Part shown: positions 1-8,721 of the stretch, one piece after another
Layout of the letters: each line of letters opens with the position of its first letter
How positions within the stretch are numbered: the stretch's first letter is position 1
Source of the DNA: Tubiluchus corallicola
Lineage: Eukaryota > Priapulida > Priapulimorpha > Priapulimorphida > Tubiluchidae
NCBI GenBank assembly: GCA_030141605.1
Contig: JAQGDQ010002450.1
Span: 1-31,238, forward strand
Length of the DNA stretch: 31,238 nt
Direction: 5' to 3'
Translations under genes and position numbers: made by a program
The notes under the pieces: generated by a model
The model's input: only the letters and a program-made list of their open reading frames with translations
What the model was told of the DNA's origin: nothing
The model's database searches: none

Positions 1-914
1 GATGGGAGAAGAAAAGAATCAACGCTAAGTCTGTGGCAAAGATTGTACACGAAACACCAAGCACGGCTGTATTGGATGGTGATAGTGGCTTGGGTATGGT
101 GATAGGTAGTAGAGCTATGCGTATTGCTATGCGAAAAGCAAAAGATGTAGGAACAGGTTGGGTATCAGTGAGAAACTCAAACCATTATGGAATAGCAGGT
201 GCCTATGTGATGATGGCTTTGGAAGAAGATATGATAGGTGTTTCTATGACCAATGCCAGTCCGTTGGTAGTGCCTACTTACTCTAAGGAACGCTTACTTG
301 GCACCAATCCTATTGCAGTATCTATTCCTACTGGAAATGAGCCTCCTATTGTGATAGATATGGCTACTACTCCTGTAGCAAATGGTAAGCTAGAAGTGGC
401 ACAGCGAGAGGGGAAAGATATACCAGAGGGTTGGGCACAGTCTAAGGAAGGTGGGGTTACTACAAGTGCTACTGCCTTGAAGGATGGGGGAGCTATGTTG
501 CCTTTGGGTAGTGATATACTGCACGGTAGTCATAAAGGCTATTGCTTAGGAGCACTTGTGGATATTTTTTCTGCTGTGCTGTCGGGTGCTAATTATGGTC
601 CTTGGGTACCTCCTTTTGTATCCTTTATAGAGCCAAAAGAAAATCCTGTAGGAAAAGGTATCGGTCATTTTTTTGGGGCTATGCGAATTGATGCTTTCCG
701 TCCTGCCGAAGAATTTAAAAAAGATATAGATCATTGGGTGCAAACGTTTAGAAAATCGAAGACAATAGCAGGTAGTAAATCTGTATTAATACCAGGCGAT
801 CCCGAACGAGAAATATCTGAAAAAAGAAAGCAAAATGGCGTGGTACTGAACGAATCCGTGGTAAAAGATTTGAGCAAGGTAGCTAAGAGATTAGGAGTTT
901 TTTTAGCAAATTGA
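1..914 (+). CDS. Malate/L-lactate dehydrogenase family oxidoreductase (Ldh_2), 5' end cut by window edge
   Basis: NAD(P)-dependent 2-hydroxyacid dehydrogenase of the Ldh_2 family, which interconverts malate, lactate or related hydroxyacids with their oxo forms in the cytoplasm. The frame is open from base 3. The GTG at 33 is not a real start, because family-like sequence (WEKKRINAKS) continues upstream of it to the edge. Visible family motifs are NSNHYGIAGAY, which carries the usual active-site His, then LGTNPIAVSIP and IDMATTPVANGK in the cofactor and substrate region, and HKGYCLGALVDI. Roughly the first 50-60 residues of a typical 350-360 aa protein are missing. The exact substrate cannot be read from the sequence. 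Family assignment is firm. Confidence 0.9.
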   Translation, partial: WEKKRINAKSVAKIVHETPSTAVLDGDSGLGMVIGSRAMRIAMRKAKDVGTGWVSVRNSNHYGIAGAYVMMALEEDMIGVSMTNASPLVVPTYSKERLLGTNPIAVSIPTGNEPPIVIDMATTPVANGKLEVAQREGKDIPEGWAQSKEGGVTTSATALKDGGAMLPLGSDILHGSHKGYCLGALVDIFSAVLSGANYGPWVPPFVSFIEPKENPVGKGIGHFFGAMRIDAFRPAEEFKKDIDHWVQTFRKSKTIAGSKSVLIPGDPEREISEKRKQNGVVLNESVVKDLSKVAKRLGVFLAN

Positions 915-915
915 T

Positions 916-980
916 TAAGCTAATTTTACACTAATCTAATGAGGCTATCTGAATAGGCTATCATAATTAGCTTATTTTTT
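916..980 (+). terminator. Possible weak terminator after the dehydrogenase
   Basis: A perfect 10-bp inverted repeat (TAAGCTAATT at 916-925, AATTAGCTTA at 965-974) encloses a 39-nt loop and is followed by six T's. The stem is AT-rich and the loop long, so this may be only a weak terminator. Confidence 0.35.
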
Positions 981-1124
981 AATAACTCAAACATAGGTGG
1001 AATTGTGTTAATTTGCAATTACAAATTTAACATTAAATTGTAATTCTACATCCACACAATAATAAACAAATTAACTTTCAAAAATAAACACACAAGAAAC
1101 TTAATAAATTACTCACAAGTTTAC

Positions 1125-1132
1125 TATATTTG
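1125..1132 (+). promoter_or_regulatory. Bacteroidota-type -7 element upstream of asd
   Basis: TATATTTG matches the TAnnTTTG element of the Bacteroidota primary sigma factor and lies 33 nt before the asd ATG. The expected upstream TTTG/TTG is poor (TTA about 21 nt before). The 915-1164 gap otherwise holds only the hairpin described separately and AT-rich sequence. Confidence 0.5.
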
Positions 1133-1164
1133 TACCTTGTTTAATCAATAATTAATACCCATCT

Positions 1165-2154
1165 ATGAAAGTAGCCATAGTAGGAGCCACGGGTATGGTA
1201 GGCAACGTGATGCTTCAGTTATTAAAAGAAAGAAAATTTCCCGTAACAAAACTTTTGGCAGTAGCCTCTGAAAGATCGGTTGGGAAGATCATAAAATCCA
1301 AAGGGGAGGAGCATAAAGTAATAGATTTGCAAACTGCCGTAGATAATAAACCTGATTTGGCTCTATTCTCTGCTGGGGGCAGTATCTCCCTAGAATGGGC
1401 AGAAAAATTTGCAGCAGTAGGAACTACTGTGATAGATAACTCATCTGCTTGGCGAATGGATAATACAAAGAAACTTATTGTTCCCGAAATAAATGCCAAC
1501 TTACTAACAGCCAAGGATAAAATAATAGCTAACCCCAACTGCTCTACTATACAAATGGTTGTCGCTCTTGCACCACTACACACAAAGTATAAGATAAAAA
1601 GACTGGTGATAGCCACCTATCAATCCATTACTGGAACAGGCGTTAAAGCAGTAAAGCAACTTGAGAATGAACGAAATGGCATAGAAGGAGAAAAAATATA
1701 TCCTTACGAAATAGACAAAAACTGTCTTCCCCATTGCGACGATTTTACAGAAAACACCTACACTAAGGAAGAAGTAAAACTAGTAAACGAAACTCAAAAA
1801 ATATTGCAATCACCTAATATAATGATAACTGCCACTTGTATAAGAGTGCCCGTAGTAGGTGGACACTCAGAAGCAGTAAATGTAGAGTTCGAAAACGACT
1901 ACGACTTAGATGAAGTAAGGAAAATACTCTCTAATACCGAAGGAGTTGAAGTACAAGATGATATTGCCAACAATATATACCCAATGCCTAAGTATGCACA
2001 ACATAAAGATGAGGTGTTTGTGGGTAGGCTAAGAAGAGATGAATCACAACCTAATGCCTTGAATATGTGGATAGTAGCAGACAATATTAGAAAAGGTGCA
2101 GCCACTAACACTATTCAAATAGCAGAATATATGATAAAGAAAGGTTTGCTATAA
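1165..2154 (+). CDS. asd: Aspartate-semialdehyde dehydrogenase
   Basis: Reduces L-4-aspartyl phosphate to aspartate semialdehyde with NADPH, the branch-point step toward lysine, diaminopimelate (peptidoglycan), threonine and methionine. The 329 aa length is normal. The N-terminal Rossmann motif GATGMVG lies at residues 7-13. The catalytic cysteine is Cys126 in NPNCSTIQ, and the catalytic His is His234 in GGHSEAV. The C-terminal segment APHKDE-like (AQHKDEVFVGRLRRD) is also typical. The ATG start follows a TAnnTTTG promoter element. The next gene is a glycosidase 55 nt downstream with no obvious terminator between them, so some read-through is possible. No aspartokinase is adjacent. Confidence 0.97.
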   Translation: MKVAIVGATGMVGNVMLQLLKERKFPVTKLLAVASERSVGKIIKSKGEEHKVIDLQTAVDNKPDLALFSAGGSISLEWAEKFAAVGTTVIDNSSAWRMDNTKKLIVPEINANLLTAKDKIIANPNCSTIQMVVALAPLHTKYKIKRLVIATYQSITGTGVKAVKQLENERNGIEGEKIYPYEIDKNCLPHCDDFTENTYTKEEVKLVNETQKILQSPNIMITATCIRVPVVGGHSEAVNVEFENDYDLDEVRKILSNTEGVEVQDDIANNIYPMPKYAQHKDEVFVGRLRRDESQPNALNMWIVADNIRKGAATNTIQIAEYMIKKGLL

Positions 2155-2209
2155 ACATAATACTATTTAAAAGGAAACAGGCTAAAGAAAGCTAATAAAT
2201 TTTACTACT

Positions 2210-3817
2210 ATGAAAAAATATCTTTACTTACTCTGTGTACCATTCACCATCTTTAGTTGCAATTCTTCTGATGATGAAACAAACATCAACTTAATACCCC
2301 AAGTAGAAAACATAGAAATAAAAAAAGGAAACTTCTACATCAACCCCAAAACAGAAATAGTACTAAACTTTGAAGACAAAGACATAAACTACGTAAGCGA
2401 TTTTCTAATACAAAAACTAAAAACAGAAAAAAACTTATCCTTAAAAATAGGTGACAAAACAAAAAACATCATAGAAATAAACAAAATACAAAACGAAGAG
2501 CTTGGAGATGAAGGCTACATCCTAAATATTACCAAAAATAAAATCACCATAGAAGCCAATAGAGCCAACGGAGCCTTCTACGCTGTGCAAACCTTGGCAC
2601 AACTACTCTGCGAAGAGGAGGTAAAAGACAACCAACTAACCCTGTCCTGTCTTAAAATAAAAGACAAACCTCGTTTTCAATACAGAGGAATGCACTTAGA
2701 CGTAGCACGCCACTTCTTTCCCAAGGAATTTATCAAAAAATATATAGACTACTTGGCAATGTATAAATACAATACATTTCATTGGCATCTGACAGAAGAC
2801 CAAGGGTGGAGAATAGAAATAAAAAAATACCCTAAACTGACAGAAATAGGAGCATACAGACCCGAAACAGTTATAGGGAAAAATACTGGAAAATACGACG
2901 GCAAACCCGTACAAGGATATTATACACAAGAAGAAGTAAAAGAAATAGTAGCCTACGCCAAGAGTAAATTTATCACCATAATACCTGAGATAGAAATGCC
3001 AGGGCACTCTTTGGCGGCATTAGCTGCTTACCCAGAGCTATCCTGTAAAAAAGAAAAATTTGAAGTAGCAAAGACCTGGGGAGTTTTTGACGATATATAC
3101 TGCCCGCAAGAAAAAACTTTCAATTTCTTAGAAGACGTATTAACAGAAGTAATAGAACTTTTCCCAAGCGAATATATACACATAGGAGGCGATGAAGCCC
3201 CTAAAAAAAGATGGGAACTCTGTAAAGAATGCCAAGCATTAATAAAAAAAGAAGGGCTAAAAGACGAACACGAATTGCAAAGCTATTTCATTAAAAGAAT
3301 AGAAAAATTCCTAAACTCCAAAGATAGAGATATCATAGGTTGGGACGAAATATTAGAAGGAGGCATAGCCCCCAACGCAACCATAATGTCGTGGCGAGGT
3401 GAACAGGGAGGCATAGAAGCAGCCAAACAACAACACAAAGTTATTATGACACCCAACAGCCATTGTTACTTCGACCACTATCAATCCAAAGACCAAGAAA
3501 ACGAACCTTTTGCCATAGGCGGTTTTCTAAGCTTAGAAAAAATATACTCCTACGAGCCCGTCCCCAAAGAACTCACACCCCAAGAAGCAAAATACATCCT
3601 TGGCGCACAAGGAAACGTATGGACAGAATATATGAAAACCCCACAACACGTGGAATATATGCTCTTTCCACGCATAGCAGCACTATCAGAAGTAATATGG
3701 TCGCCCAAAGAAAAAAGAAGTTGGGACAATTTCCTTGCAAGAATACAAAACGAATTTAAAAGATACGAAAAGCAAAATATCAACTTTGCAAAACATTACT
3801 ACAAAAAACAAGAATAA
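2210..3817 (+). CDS. Beta-N-acetylhexosaminidase lipoprotein, GH20 (copy 1)
   Basis: Predicted exo-acting glycoside hydrolase that removes terminal GlcNAc or GalNAc from glycans by substrate-assisted catalysis. The N-terminus is a lipoprotein signal with lipobox FTIFS|C17, followed by NSSDDE, an acidic stretch like the surface-export signal of Bacteroidota lipoproteins. An all-alpha/beta GH20b-type N-terminal domain (about 25-150) precedes the catalytic TIM barrel (about 155-510). The barrel has RGMHLDVARHF, NTFHWHLTEDQGWRIEIK and HIGGDEAPK, with the Asp-Glu catalytic pair at D328-E329. Trp-containing motifs IGWDEILEG and VMSW-like (IMSWRGEQGG) form the sugar pocket. It is a tandem paralogue of the next gene and shares a nearly identical N-terminal stretch with it. 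The linkage specificity cannot be read. Confidence 0.95.
   Translation: MKKYLYLLCVPFTIFSCNSSDDETNINLIPQVENIEIKKGNFYINPKTEIVLNFEDKDINYVSDFLIQKLKTEKNLSLKIGDKTKNIIEINKIQNEELGDEGYILNITKNKITIEANRANGAFYAVQTLAQLLCEEEVKDNQLTLSCLKIKDKPRFQYRGMHLDVARHFFPKEFIKKYIDYLAMYKYNTFHWHLTEDQGWRIEIKKYPKLTEIGAYRPETVIGKNTGKYDGKPVQGYYTQEEVKEIVAYAKSKFITIIPEIEMPGHSLAALAAYPELSCKKEKFEVAKTWGVFDDIYCPQEKTFNFLEDVLTEVIELFPSEYIHIGGDEAPKKRWELCKECQALIKKEGLKDEHELQSYFIKRIEKFLNSKDRDIIGWDEILEGGIAPNATIMSWRGEQGGIEAAKQQHKVIMTPNSHCYFDHYQSKDQENEPFAIGGFLSLEKIYSYEPVPKELTPQEAKYILGAQGNVWTEYMKTPQHVEYMLFPRIAALSEVIWSPKEKRSWDNFLARIQNEFKRYEKQNINFAKHYYKKQE
2285..2596 (+). repeat. Near-identical direct repeat, copy A (in GH20 copy 1)
   Basis: This 312-nt stretch aligns without gaps to 4011-4322 with 7 mismatches by my hand count (about 98% identity), at an offset of 1726 nt. 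The rest of the two genes is clearly more divergent. It encodes the GH20b-like N-terminal domain. Confidence 0.9.
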
Positions 3818-3932
3818 CTCCCTATGGACAAATAGGCAAAAATTGTAAATTTATCTTTAACAAAATGAAATGAAAAATTAGAAAAACATTAGATAAATAA
3901 ACACAATATAATCTTTATATAAACTAAATACT

Positions 3933-5552
3933 ATGAAAAAATATTTTTACCTATTCTGTATAGCCTTCATCACCTTTAGCTGTTGTTCACCCTCCGCTGA
4001 AGAAGCAAATATCAACTTAATACCCCAAGTAGAAAACATAGAAATAAAAAAAGGAAACTTCCACATCAACCCCAAAACAGAAATAGTACTAAACTTTGAA
4101 GACAAAGACATAAACTACGTAAGCGATTTTCTAATACAAAAACTAAAAACAGAAAAAAACTTATCCTTAAAAATAGGTGATAAAACAAAAAACAACATAG
4201 AAATAAACAAAATACAAAACGAAGAGCTTGGAGATGAAGGCTACATCCTAAATATTACCGAAAATAAAATCATCATAGAAGCCAATAAAGCCAACGGAGC
4301 CTTTTACGCTGTGCAAACCTTGATACAACTACTTTACGAAAAGGAAGTAAAGAATAATCAACTACTTGTACCTTGTGTTGAAATAAAAGACAAACCTCGT
4401 TTTCAATACAGAGGAATGCTCTTAGACGTAGCACGCCATTTCTACCCCAAAGAATTTATCAAAAAATACATAGACTACTTAGCAATGTATAAATACAATA
4501 CATTTCATTGGCATTTGACAGATAACCAAGGGTGGAGAATAGAAATAAAAAAATACCCTAAACTAATTGCAACGCCTGCTAAAAAACTTGAAAAAGTAGC
4601 AGAAAATAGCAAGGGAAGATTTGCAAAAATACCCACAACCTTCTCAGAAGGATACTTCACCCAAGAAGATATAAAAGAAATAGTAGCCTATGCAGATAGC
4701 AGATTTGTAACTGTAATACCCGAAATAGATGTACCAGCTCACTCTTTGGCAGCAATTGTTGCCTACCCCGAAATGTCCTGCACAGGAGAAGTATTTGAAG
4801 CAACCAGAGCATCAGGTGTCTTCGAAGACCTATACTGCCCCAAAGAAGAAACCTTTACTTTTCTAGAAAACATATTTACCGAGGTAATAGACTTATTCCC
4901 CAGTAAATACATACACATAGGAGGTGATGAAGCCCCAGTAGCACGATGGGGGAAATGCACACTTTGCCAAAAGCTAATAAAAAAAGAAAAATTAAAAAAC
5001 GAATATGAACTACAAAGCTATTTCATCAAAAGAATAGAAAAATTCCTAAACTCAAAAGGCAGAAATATCATAGGTTGGGACGAAATACTAGAAGGAGGCG
5101 TAGCCCCCAATGCAACAGTAATGTCTTGGCGAGGTGAAAAAGGAGGTATAGAAGCGGCAAAACAACATCATAACGTCATTATGACCCCCGGTAGCCACTG
5201 CTATTTCAACAACTACCAATCAGAAGACAAAGACAACGAACCATTCATCACAGGAGTTTTTCTGAACCTCGAAAAAGTATATCTCTACGAACCAATCCCA
5301 CAAGAAATAACCCCTGAACAAGAAAAATATGTTCTTGGCACACAAGGAAACGTATGGACAGAGCATATTAAAACACCCCAGTATGTAGAATATATGATAT
5401 TTCCACGTATAGCCGCACTTGCAGAAGTAGCATGGTCGCCCAAAGAAAAAAGAAACTGGGACAACTTCCTCGAAAGAATGCAGAATGAATTTAAAAGATA
5501 TGAAAAACAAGATATTTATTTTGCAAAGCATTATTTTAAAAAGAGAGAATAA
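3933..5552 (+). CDS. Beta-N-acetylhexosaminidase lipoprotein, GH20 (copy 2)
   Basis: Tandem paralogue of the upstream GH20 gene, 539 aa, separated by 115 nt. The lipoprotein signal ends at FITFS|C17 or C18, with two adjacent cysteines followed by SPSAEEAN. The GH20b-like N-terminal domain is followed by a GH20 barrel with the catalytic pair D332-E333 in HIGGDEAPVARW. All main pocket motifs are present (HWHLTDNQGWRIEIK, IGWDEILEGG, MSWRGEKGG), so it should be active. The segment after KKYPKL differs strongly from copy 1: IGAYRPETVIGKNTGKYDG is replaced by a Lys-rich stretch beginning IATPAKKLEK. This suggests a changed substrate rim. The N-terminal 312 nt are about 98% identical to copy 1, pointing to gene conversion. 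Confidence 0.95.
   Translation: MKKYFYLFCIAFITFSCCSPSAEEANINLIPQVENIEIKKGNFHINPKTEIVLNFEDKDINYVSDFLIQKLKTEKNLSLKIGDKTKNNIEINKIQNEELGDEGYILNITENKIIIEANKANGAFYAVQTLIQLLYEKEVKNNQLLVPCVEIKDKPRFQYRGMLLDVARHFYPKEFIKKYIDYLAMYKYNTFHWHLTDNQGWRIEIKKYPKLIATPAKKLEKVAENSKGRFAKIPTTFSEGYFTQEDIKEIVAYADSRFVTVIPEIDVPAHSLAAIVAYPEMSCTGEVFEATRASGVFEDLYCPKEETFTFLENIFTEVIDLFPSKYIHIGGDEAPVARWGKCTLCQKLIKKEKLKNEYELQSYFIKRIEKFLNSKGRNIIGWDEILEGGVAPNATVMSWRGEKGGIEAAKQHHNVIMTPGSHCYFNNYQSEDKDNEPFITGVFLNLEKVYLYEPIPQEITPEQEKYVLGTQGNVWTEHIKTPQYVEYMIFPRIAALAEVAWSPKEKRNWDNFLERMQNEFKRYEKQDIYFAKHYFKKRE
4011..4322 (+). repeat. Near-identical direct repeat, copy B (in GH20 copy 2)
   Basis: Partner of 2285-2596. Only two of the seven differences are synonymous (GAC/GAT and TTC/TTT); the other five change an amino acid. 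Confidence 0.9.
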
Positions 5553-5614
5553 TACACAAATTAAAGACGTAGAAAAAACTCTAATACGTAGCTCCTACAA
5601 TATTAAAATTAAGA

Positions 5615-5646
5615 TTTGTAAATCTATTCATTTTATATTACCTTTG
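5615..5646 (+). promoter_or_regulatory. Bacteroidota-type promoter for the serC operon
   Basis: TTTG at 5615-5618, a 20-nt spacer, then TACCTTTG at 5639-5646 match the -33/-7 consensus of the phylum's primary sigma factor. The ATG of serC is 45 nt downstream. It is probably the main promoter for serC through queA. Confidence 0.75.
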
Positions 5647-5691
5647 GCAACTATTTTTGCGATTAAACATTTTTAAAATAATAGTATCTTA

Positions 5692-6762
5692 ATGAAAAAA
5701 CATAACTTTTATGCAGGTCCTGCTATACTAACACCATTTACCATAGAAAATACTGCTAAAGCTGTAACTAATTTTAACAATACTGGATTATCCATTTTAG
5801 AGATATCGCATAGAAGTAAAGAATTCATTCAAATATCACAACAAGCACAATCCTTACTCAAAGAACTGTTAGACATTCCTAAAGGTTATCATACCCTATT
5901 TCTTGGAGGAGGTGCTAGTACTCAGTTTTTCTCTGTACCCTACAACCTTTTGAACAAAAAAGCCGCTTACCTAACAACTGGTGCATGGGCAAACAAAGCT
6001 ATTAAAGAAGCTCACAACTTTGGCAAAGTGGTAGAGGTTGCCTCTTCCAAAGATAAAAACTACAATTACATACCAAAAAATTATACTATTCCTGAAGATG
6101 CTGATTACCTGCACATTACAACCAACAACACTATTTTTGGAACGGAAATAAAAAAAGACATTGAAGCACCTATACCTTTAGTAGCGGATATGTCTTCTGA
6201 CATATTAAGTCGCCCTATAGATGTTTCGAAATATTCTGTCATCTATGGAGGAGCTCAAAAAAATTTAGGCCCATCAGGAGTCACTTTTGTCATTGTAAAC
6301 GAAAACGCTCTTGGCAAAATAAACAGAGAAATACCTACAATGATAGATTACCGCACACACATAGACAAAGAATCTATGTTCAACACACCCCCTTGCTTAC
6401 CCATATACTCTGTACTACAAACACTTATTTGGATAAAAGACCAAGGTGGAGTGAAAAAAATACAAAAAAACAATATCGAAAAAGCCAATCTTCTCTACAA
6501 TGAGATAGAAAGAAATAAACTGTTCAAAACTACAGTTACAGACAAAGAAGACCAATCTCTAATGAACATATGCTTCATTATGAATGAAGAATACAAAGAT
6601 TTAGAAAAAAACTTTTCCAATTATGCCGCCGAACGGGGAATGATAGGTATCAATGGACACCGTTCCGTAGGAGGTTTTAGAGCTTCAACATACAATGCAA
6701 TGCCCAAAGAAAGTGTTGCAGCATTGGTAAAAACAATGCAAGATTTTGAGAAGACAATATAA
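5692..6762 (+). CDS. serC: Phosphoserine aminotransferase
   Basis: PLP enzyme that transaminates 3-phosphohydroxypyruvate with glutamate in serine synthesis. The same enzyme often also acts in pyridoxal-phosphate synthesis. The 356 aa length is normal for the family. Visible motifs are the N-terminal [10 protein letters not shown], the phosphate/PLP-binding [10 protein letters not shown] (about 70-79), [13 protein letters not shown], and the Schiff-base lysine K190 in [12 protein letters not shown]. The C-terminal [16 protein letters not shown] closes the active site. It starts at ATG after a clear promoter and is the first gene of a tightly spaced operon, with ftsX 24 nt downstream. Its frequent partner serA is not in the window. 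Confidence 0.97.
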   Translation: MKKHNFYAGPAILTPFTIENTAKAVTNFNNTGLSILEISHRSKEFIQISQQAQSLLKELLDIPKGYHTLFLGGGASTQFFSVPYNLLNKKAAYLTTGAWANKAIKEAHNFGKVVEVASSKDKNYNYIPKNYTIPEDADYLHITTNNTIFGTEIKKDIEAPIPLVADMSSDILSRPIDVSKYSVIYGGAQKNLGPSGVTFVIVNENALGKINREIPTMIDYRTHIDKESMFNTPPCLPIYSVLQTLIWIKDQGGVKKIQKNNIEKANLLYNEIERNKLFKTTVTDKEDQSLMNICFIMNEEYKDLEKNFSNYAAERGMIGINGHRSVGGFRASTYNAMPKESVAALVKTMQDFEKTI

Positions 6763-6786
6763 AGTAAACCAGATTTTAATAACATA

Positions 6787-7644
6787 ATGGCTTCCAAAAC
6801 AAGAGTTAGAAATTTGTTTGTAACCTCTATTATAAGCATATCATTGGTTCTGTTTTTGATAGGATTAATGGTATTGCTTATTCTTAACTCACAAAAACTG
6901 TCTGTCTACGTAAAGGAAAACATAGGCTTCTCTATATTCTTAAAAGAAGGAGTAAAGGAAGTAGAGATAAAAAAGCTTCAAAAATTTTTAGATGCCAGCG
7001 ATTTTATTAAAGAAACAAAATATGTGAGCAAAGAAAGTGCCGCCAAAGAGTTAGAAAAAGAACTAGAAGAAGAGTTTTTAGAGTTTTTAGGTGAAAACCC
7101 ACTGTTGTCCTCAATCAATTTAAAAATAAATGCAGAATACATTAACTCTGATAGTATTGCTAAAATAGAAACTGAATTGTTATCTTATCCACAAGTGGAT
7201 GAGGTATCTTACAAAAGATCATTAATACATTTAGTTAACCAAAATATTAAAAAAATTAGTTTTATACTTATTATTTTTACCGGGTTATTACTCCTTATTG
7301 CTATTGTACTTATAAATAATACAATAAGAGCATCCATCTATTCCCAACGATTTATTATCAAAACAATGCAACTGGTAGGAGCGACCAAAAACTTCATACG
7401 CAAGCCCTTTTTGTATAAAAGTATAGCTAGTGGATTGATAGCAACTTTTATTGCTCTTGTTTTAATAGGTTTTTCTATACACTATACTCAAAAAGAGTTG
7501 TATGGCATCATCAATTTGTATGATATTAACCTATTAATTTTACTCACCCTTATTTTAATAACTTTGGGCATAATAATTACCAACATTGCTACATACATTT
7601 CTGTAAATAAGTACCTAGCTGCAAAAACTGAAAAATTATATTAA
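6787..7644 (+). CDS. ftsX: Cell division protein FtsX (ABC-type permease)
   Basis: Membrane subunit of the FtsEX complex, which in other bacteria couples ATP hydrolysis by FtsE to activation of septal peptidoglycan hydrolases. The 285 aa protein has the FtsX plan: a short cytoplasmic N-terminus, a first membrane helix (about 15-35), an extracytoplasmic domain (about 40-150) and three C-terminal helices (about 155-180, 205-230, 245-270). The segment IYSQRFIIKTMQLVGATKNFIRKPFL, split here as IYSQRFIIKTMQLVGAT then KNFIRKPFL, is the family's most conserved part. ftsE is not adjacent, which is common in Bacteroidota. The next gene begins 2 nt after the stop, so they are co-transcribed. Confidence 0.93.
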   Translation: MASKTRVRNLFVTSIISISLVLFLIGLMVLLILNSQKLSVYVKENIGFSIFLKEGVKEVEIKKLQKFLDASDFIKETKYVSKESAAKELEKELEEEFLEFLGENPLLSSINLKINAEYINSDSIAKIETELLSYPQVDEVSYKRSLIHLVNQNIKKISFILIIFTGLLLLIAIVLINNTIRASIYSQRFIIKTMQLVGATKNFIRKPFLYKSIASGLIATFIALVLIGFSIHYTQKELYGIINLYDINLLILLTLILITLGIIITNIATYISVNKYLAAKTEKLY

Positions 7645-7646
7645 AG

Positions 7647-7916
7647 ATGAATAAAAAAAATAAGCATACATCTCAATTTCTTTTTTTAAAAGAAAACTAT
7701 ATACTATTTACCGTCGGGTTTTTCATTATTTTACTCGGTTATATACTAATGATAGGGGGAAAACCCGAAAATCCTGATATTTTTAATGAAAAAGAAGTTT
7801 TTAGTTTTAGACAATTAGTTATAGCACCAATATTAATATTGTTTGGTTTTCTGTTTGAAATTTATGTTATAATGAAGAAGCCTAAAAAAGTAGACAGCAG
7901 ATCACCACAAAAGTAG
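7647..7916 (+). CDS. DUF3098 small membrane protein
   Basis: An 89 aa protein with two predicted membrane helices (about 17-36 and 56-76) separated by a short loop containing IGGKPENPDIFNEKEVFSFR. That loop is the recognisable DUF3098 signature, a Bacteroidota family of unknown function. It lies 2 nt after ftsX and 7 nt before uppP, the conserved ftsX-DUF3098-uppP order in this phylum, so a link to cell-envelope assembly is a reasonable inference. The basic tail (KKPKKVDSRSPQK) is probably cytoplasmic. No catalytic residues are apparent. Confidence 0.85.
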   Translation: MNKKNKHTSQFLFLKENYILFTVGFFIILLGYILMIGGKPENPDIFNEKEVFSFRQLVIAPILILFGFLFEIYVIMKKPKKVDSRSPQK

Positions 7917-7923
7917 ACATATA

Positions 7924-8706
7924 ATGACTTGGTTTGAGGCATTGATATTAGGAATTATACAAGGGATTACTGAATTTTTACCCATCAGCAGTAGCGGACA
8001 TTTGCAAATTGGTGAAAAACTGCTCAATACAGAATTGGATGACAGTTTAACTTTTACTATAGTAGTGCACGGAGCAACAGTGCTAAGCATCATTGTTGCC
8101 TTCTGGAAAGATATACAAACATTAACAAAAGGAATTTTTACACTAAAATACAATGCTTCTACAGAATATATGTTAAAAATATTCATATCTCTCATCCCCC
8201 TTACTTTTGTAGGAATTATCTTCAAAAAAGAAATAAAAGGACTTTTCGAAGGTAACCTGTTAATTGTAGGGTGTATGCTTGTGCTTACTTCGTTATTACT
8301 TGGTTTCACATATTTCTCCAAACCTAAAGAAAAAGGTATATCTTTCAAAAATGCTTTTATTATTGGAATGGCACAAGTTTGCGCAATAATGCCAGGATTA
8401 TCAAGGTCAGGAGCAACTATTGCAACGGGGCTGCTGCTTGGTATAAACAAAGAAGAAACTACTAAATTTTCATTTCTAATGGTATTAATTCCCATTTTAG
8501 GACAAAATTTTTTGGACTTGTTTTCTGGAGAATTATTGTCTAATAGTTCAATGGCATTAAGTACATTACTTATTGGCTTTATATCAGCTTTTGTAACGGG
8601 TTTGGTGGCATGTAAGTTGATGCTAAAAATTGTAAAAAACAATAAACTTATTTACTTTGCTATATATTGTGCCATAGTAGGTGTTTTTTCCATTATAGTC
8701 AATTAG
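7924..8706 (+). CDS. uppP: Undecaprenyl-diphosphate phosphatase (BacA/UppP)
   Basis: Integral membrane phosphatase that recycles undecaprenyl pyrophosphate to the monophosphate carrier for peptidoglycan and O-antigen; overexpression in other bacteria gives bacitracin resistance. The 260 aa protein is strongly hydrophobic. It carries both family signatures: QGITEFLPISSSGHL (Glu17, Ser22-24, His26) and PGLSRSGAT (Arg161), which form the active site from the two inverted halves. It sits 7 nt after the DUF3098 gene and 15 nt before truB in the serC operon. A 246-codon antisense open frame (7902-8642) overlaps it and looks like a shadow. Confidence 0.97.
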   Translation: MTWFEALILGIIQGITEFLPISSSGHLQIGEKLLNTELDDSLTFTIVVHGATVLSIIVAFWKDIQTLTKGIFTLKYNASTEYMLKIFISLIPLTFVGIIFKKEIKGLFEGNLLIVGCMLVLTSLLLGFTYFSKPKEKGISFKNAFIIGMAQVCAIMPGLSRSGATIATGLLLGINKEETTKFSFLMVLIPILGQNFLDLFSGELLSNSSMALSTLLIGFISAFVTGLVACKLMLKIVKNNKLIYFAIYCAIVGVFSIIVN

Positions 8707-8721
8707 TTACACATATATTCT

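Noticed and set aside
33-35. GTG as the start of the dehydrogenase gene
   Set aside because: The frame stays open to the left edge and the upstream residues look like the family, so the gene is simply cut by the window.
3463-3759. 98-codon plus-strand frame inside GH20 copy 1
   Set aside because: It overlaps the catalytic region of a solid gene in another frame, and its Arg/Thr-rich composition looks like a frame shadow.
7902-8642. A 246-codon open frame antisense to uppP
   Set aside because: It lies wholly over a well-supported membrane protein gene, has no family resemblance and no promoter, and is expected from the reverse of hydrophobic codons in AT-rich DNA.
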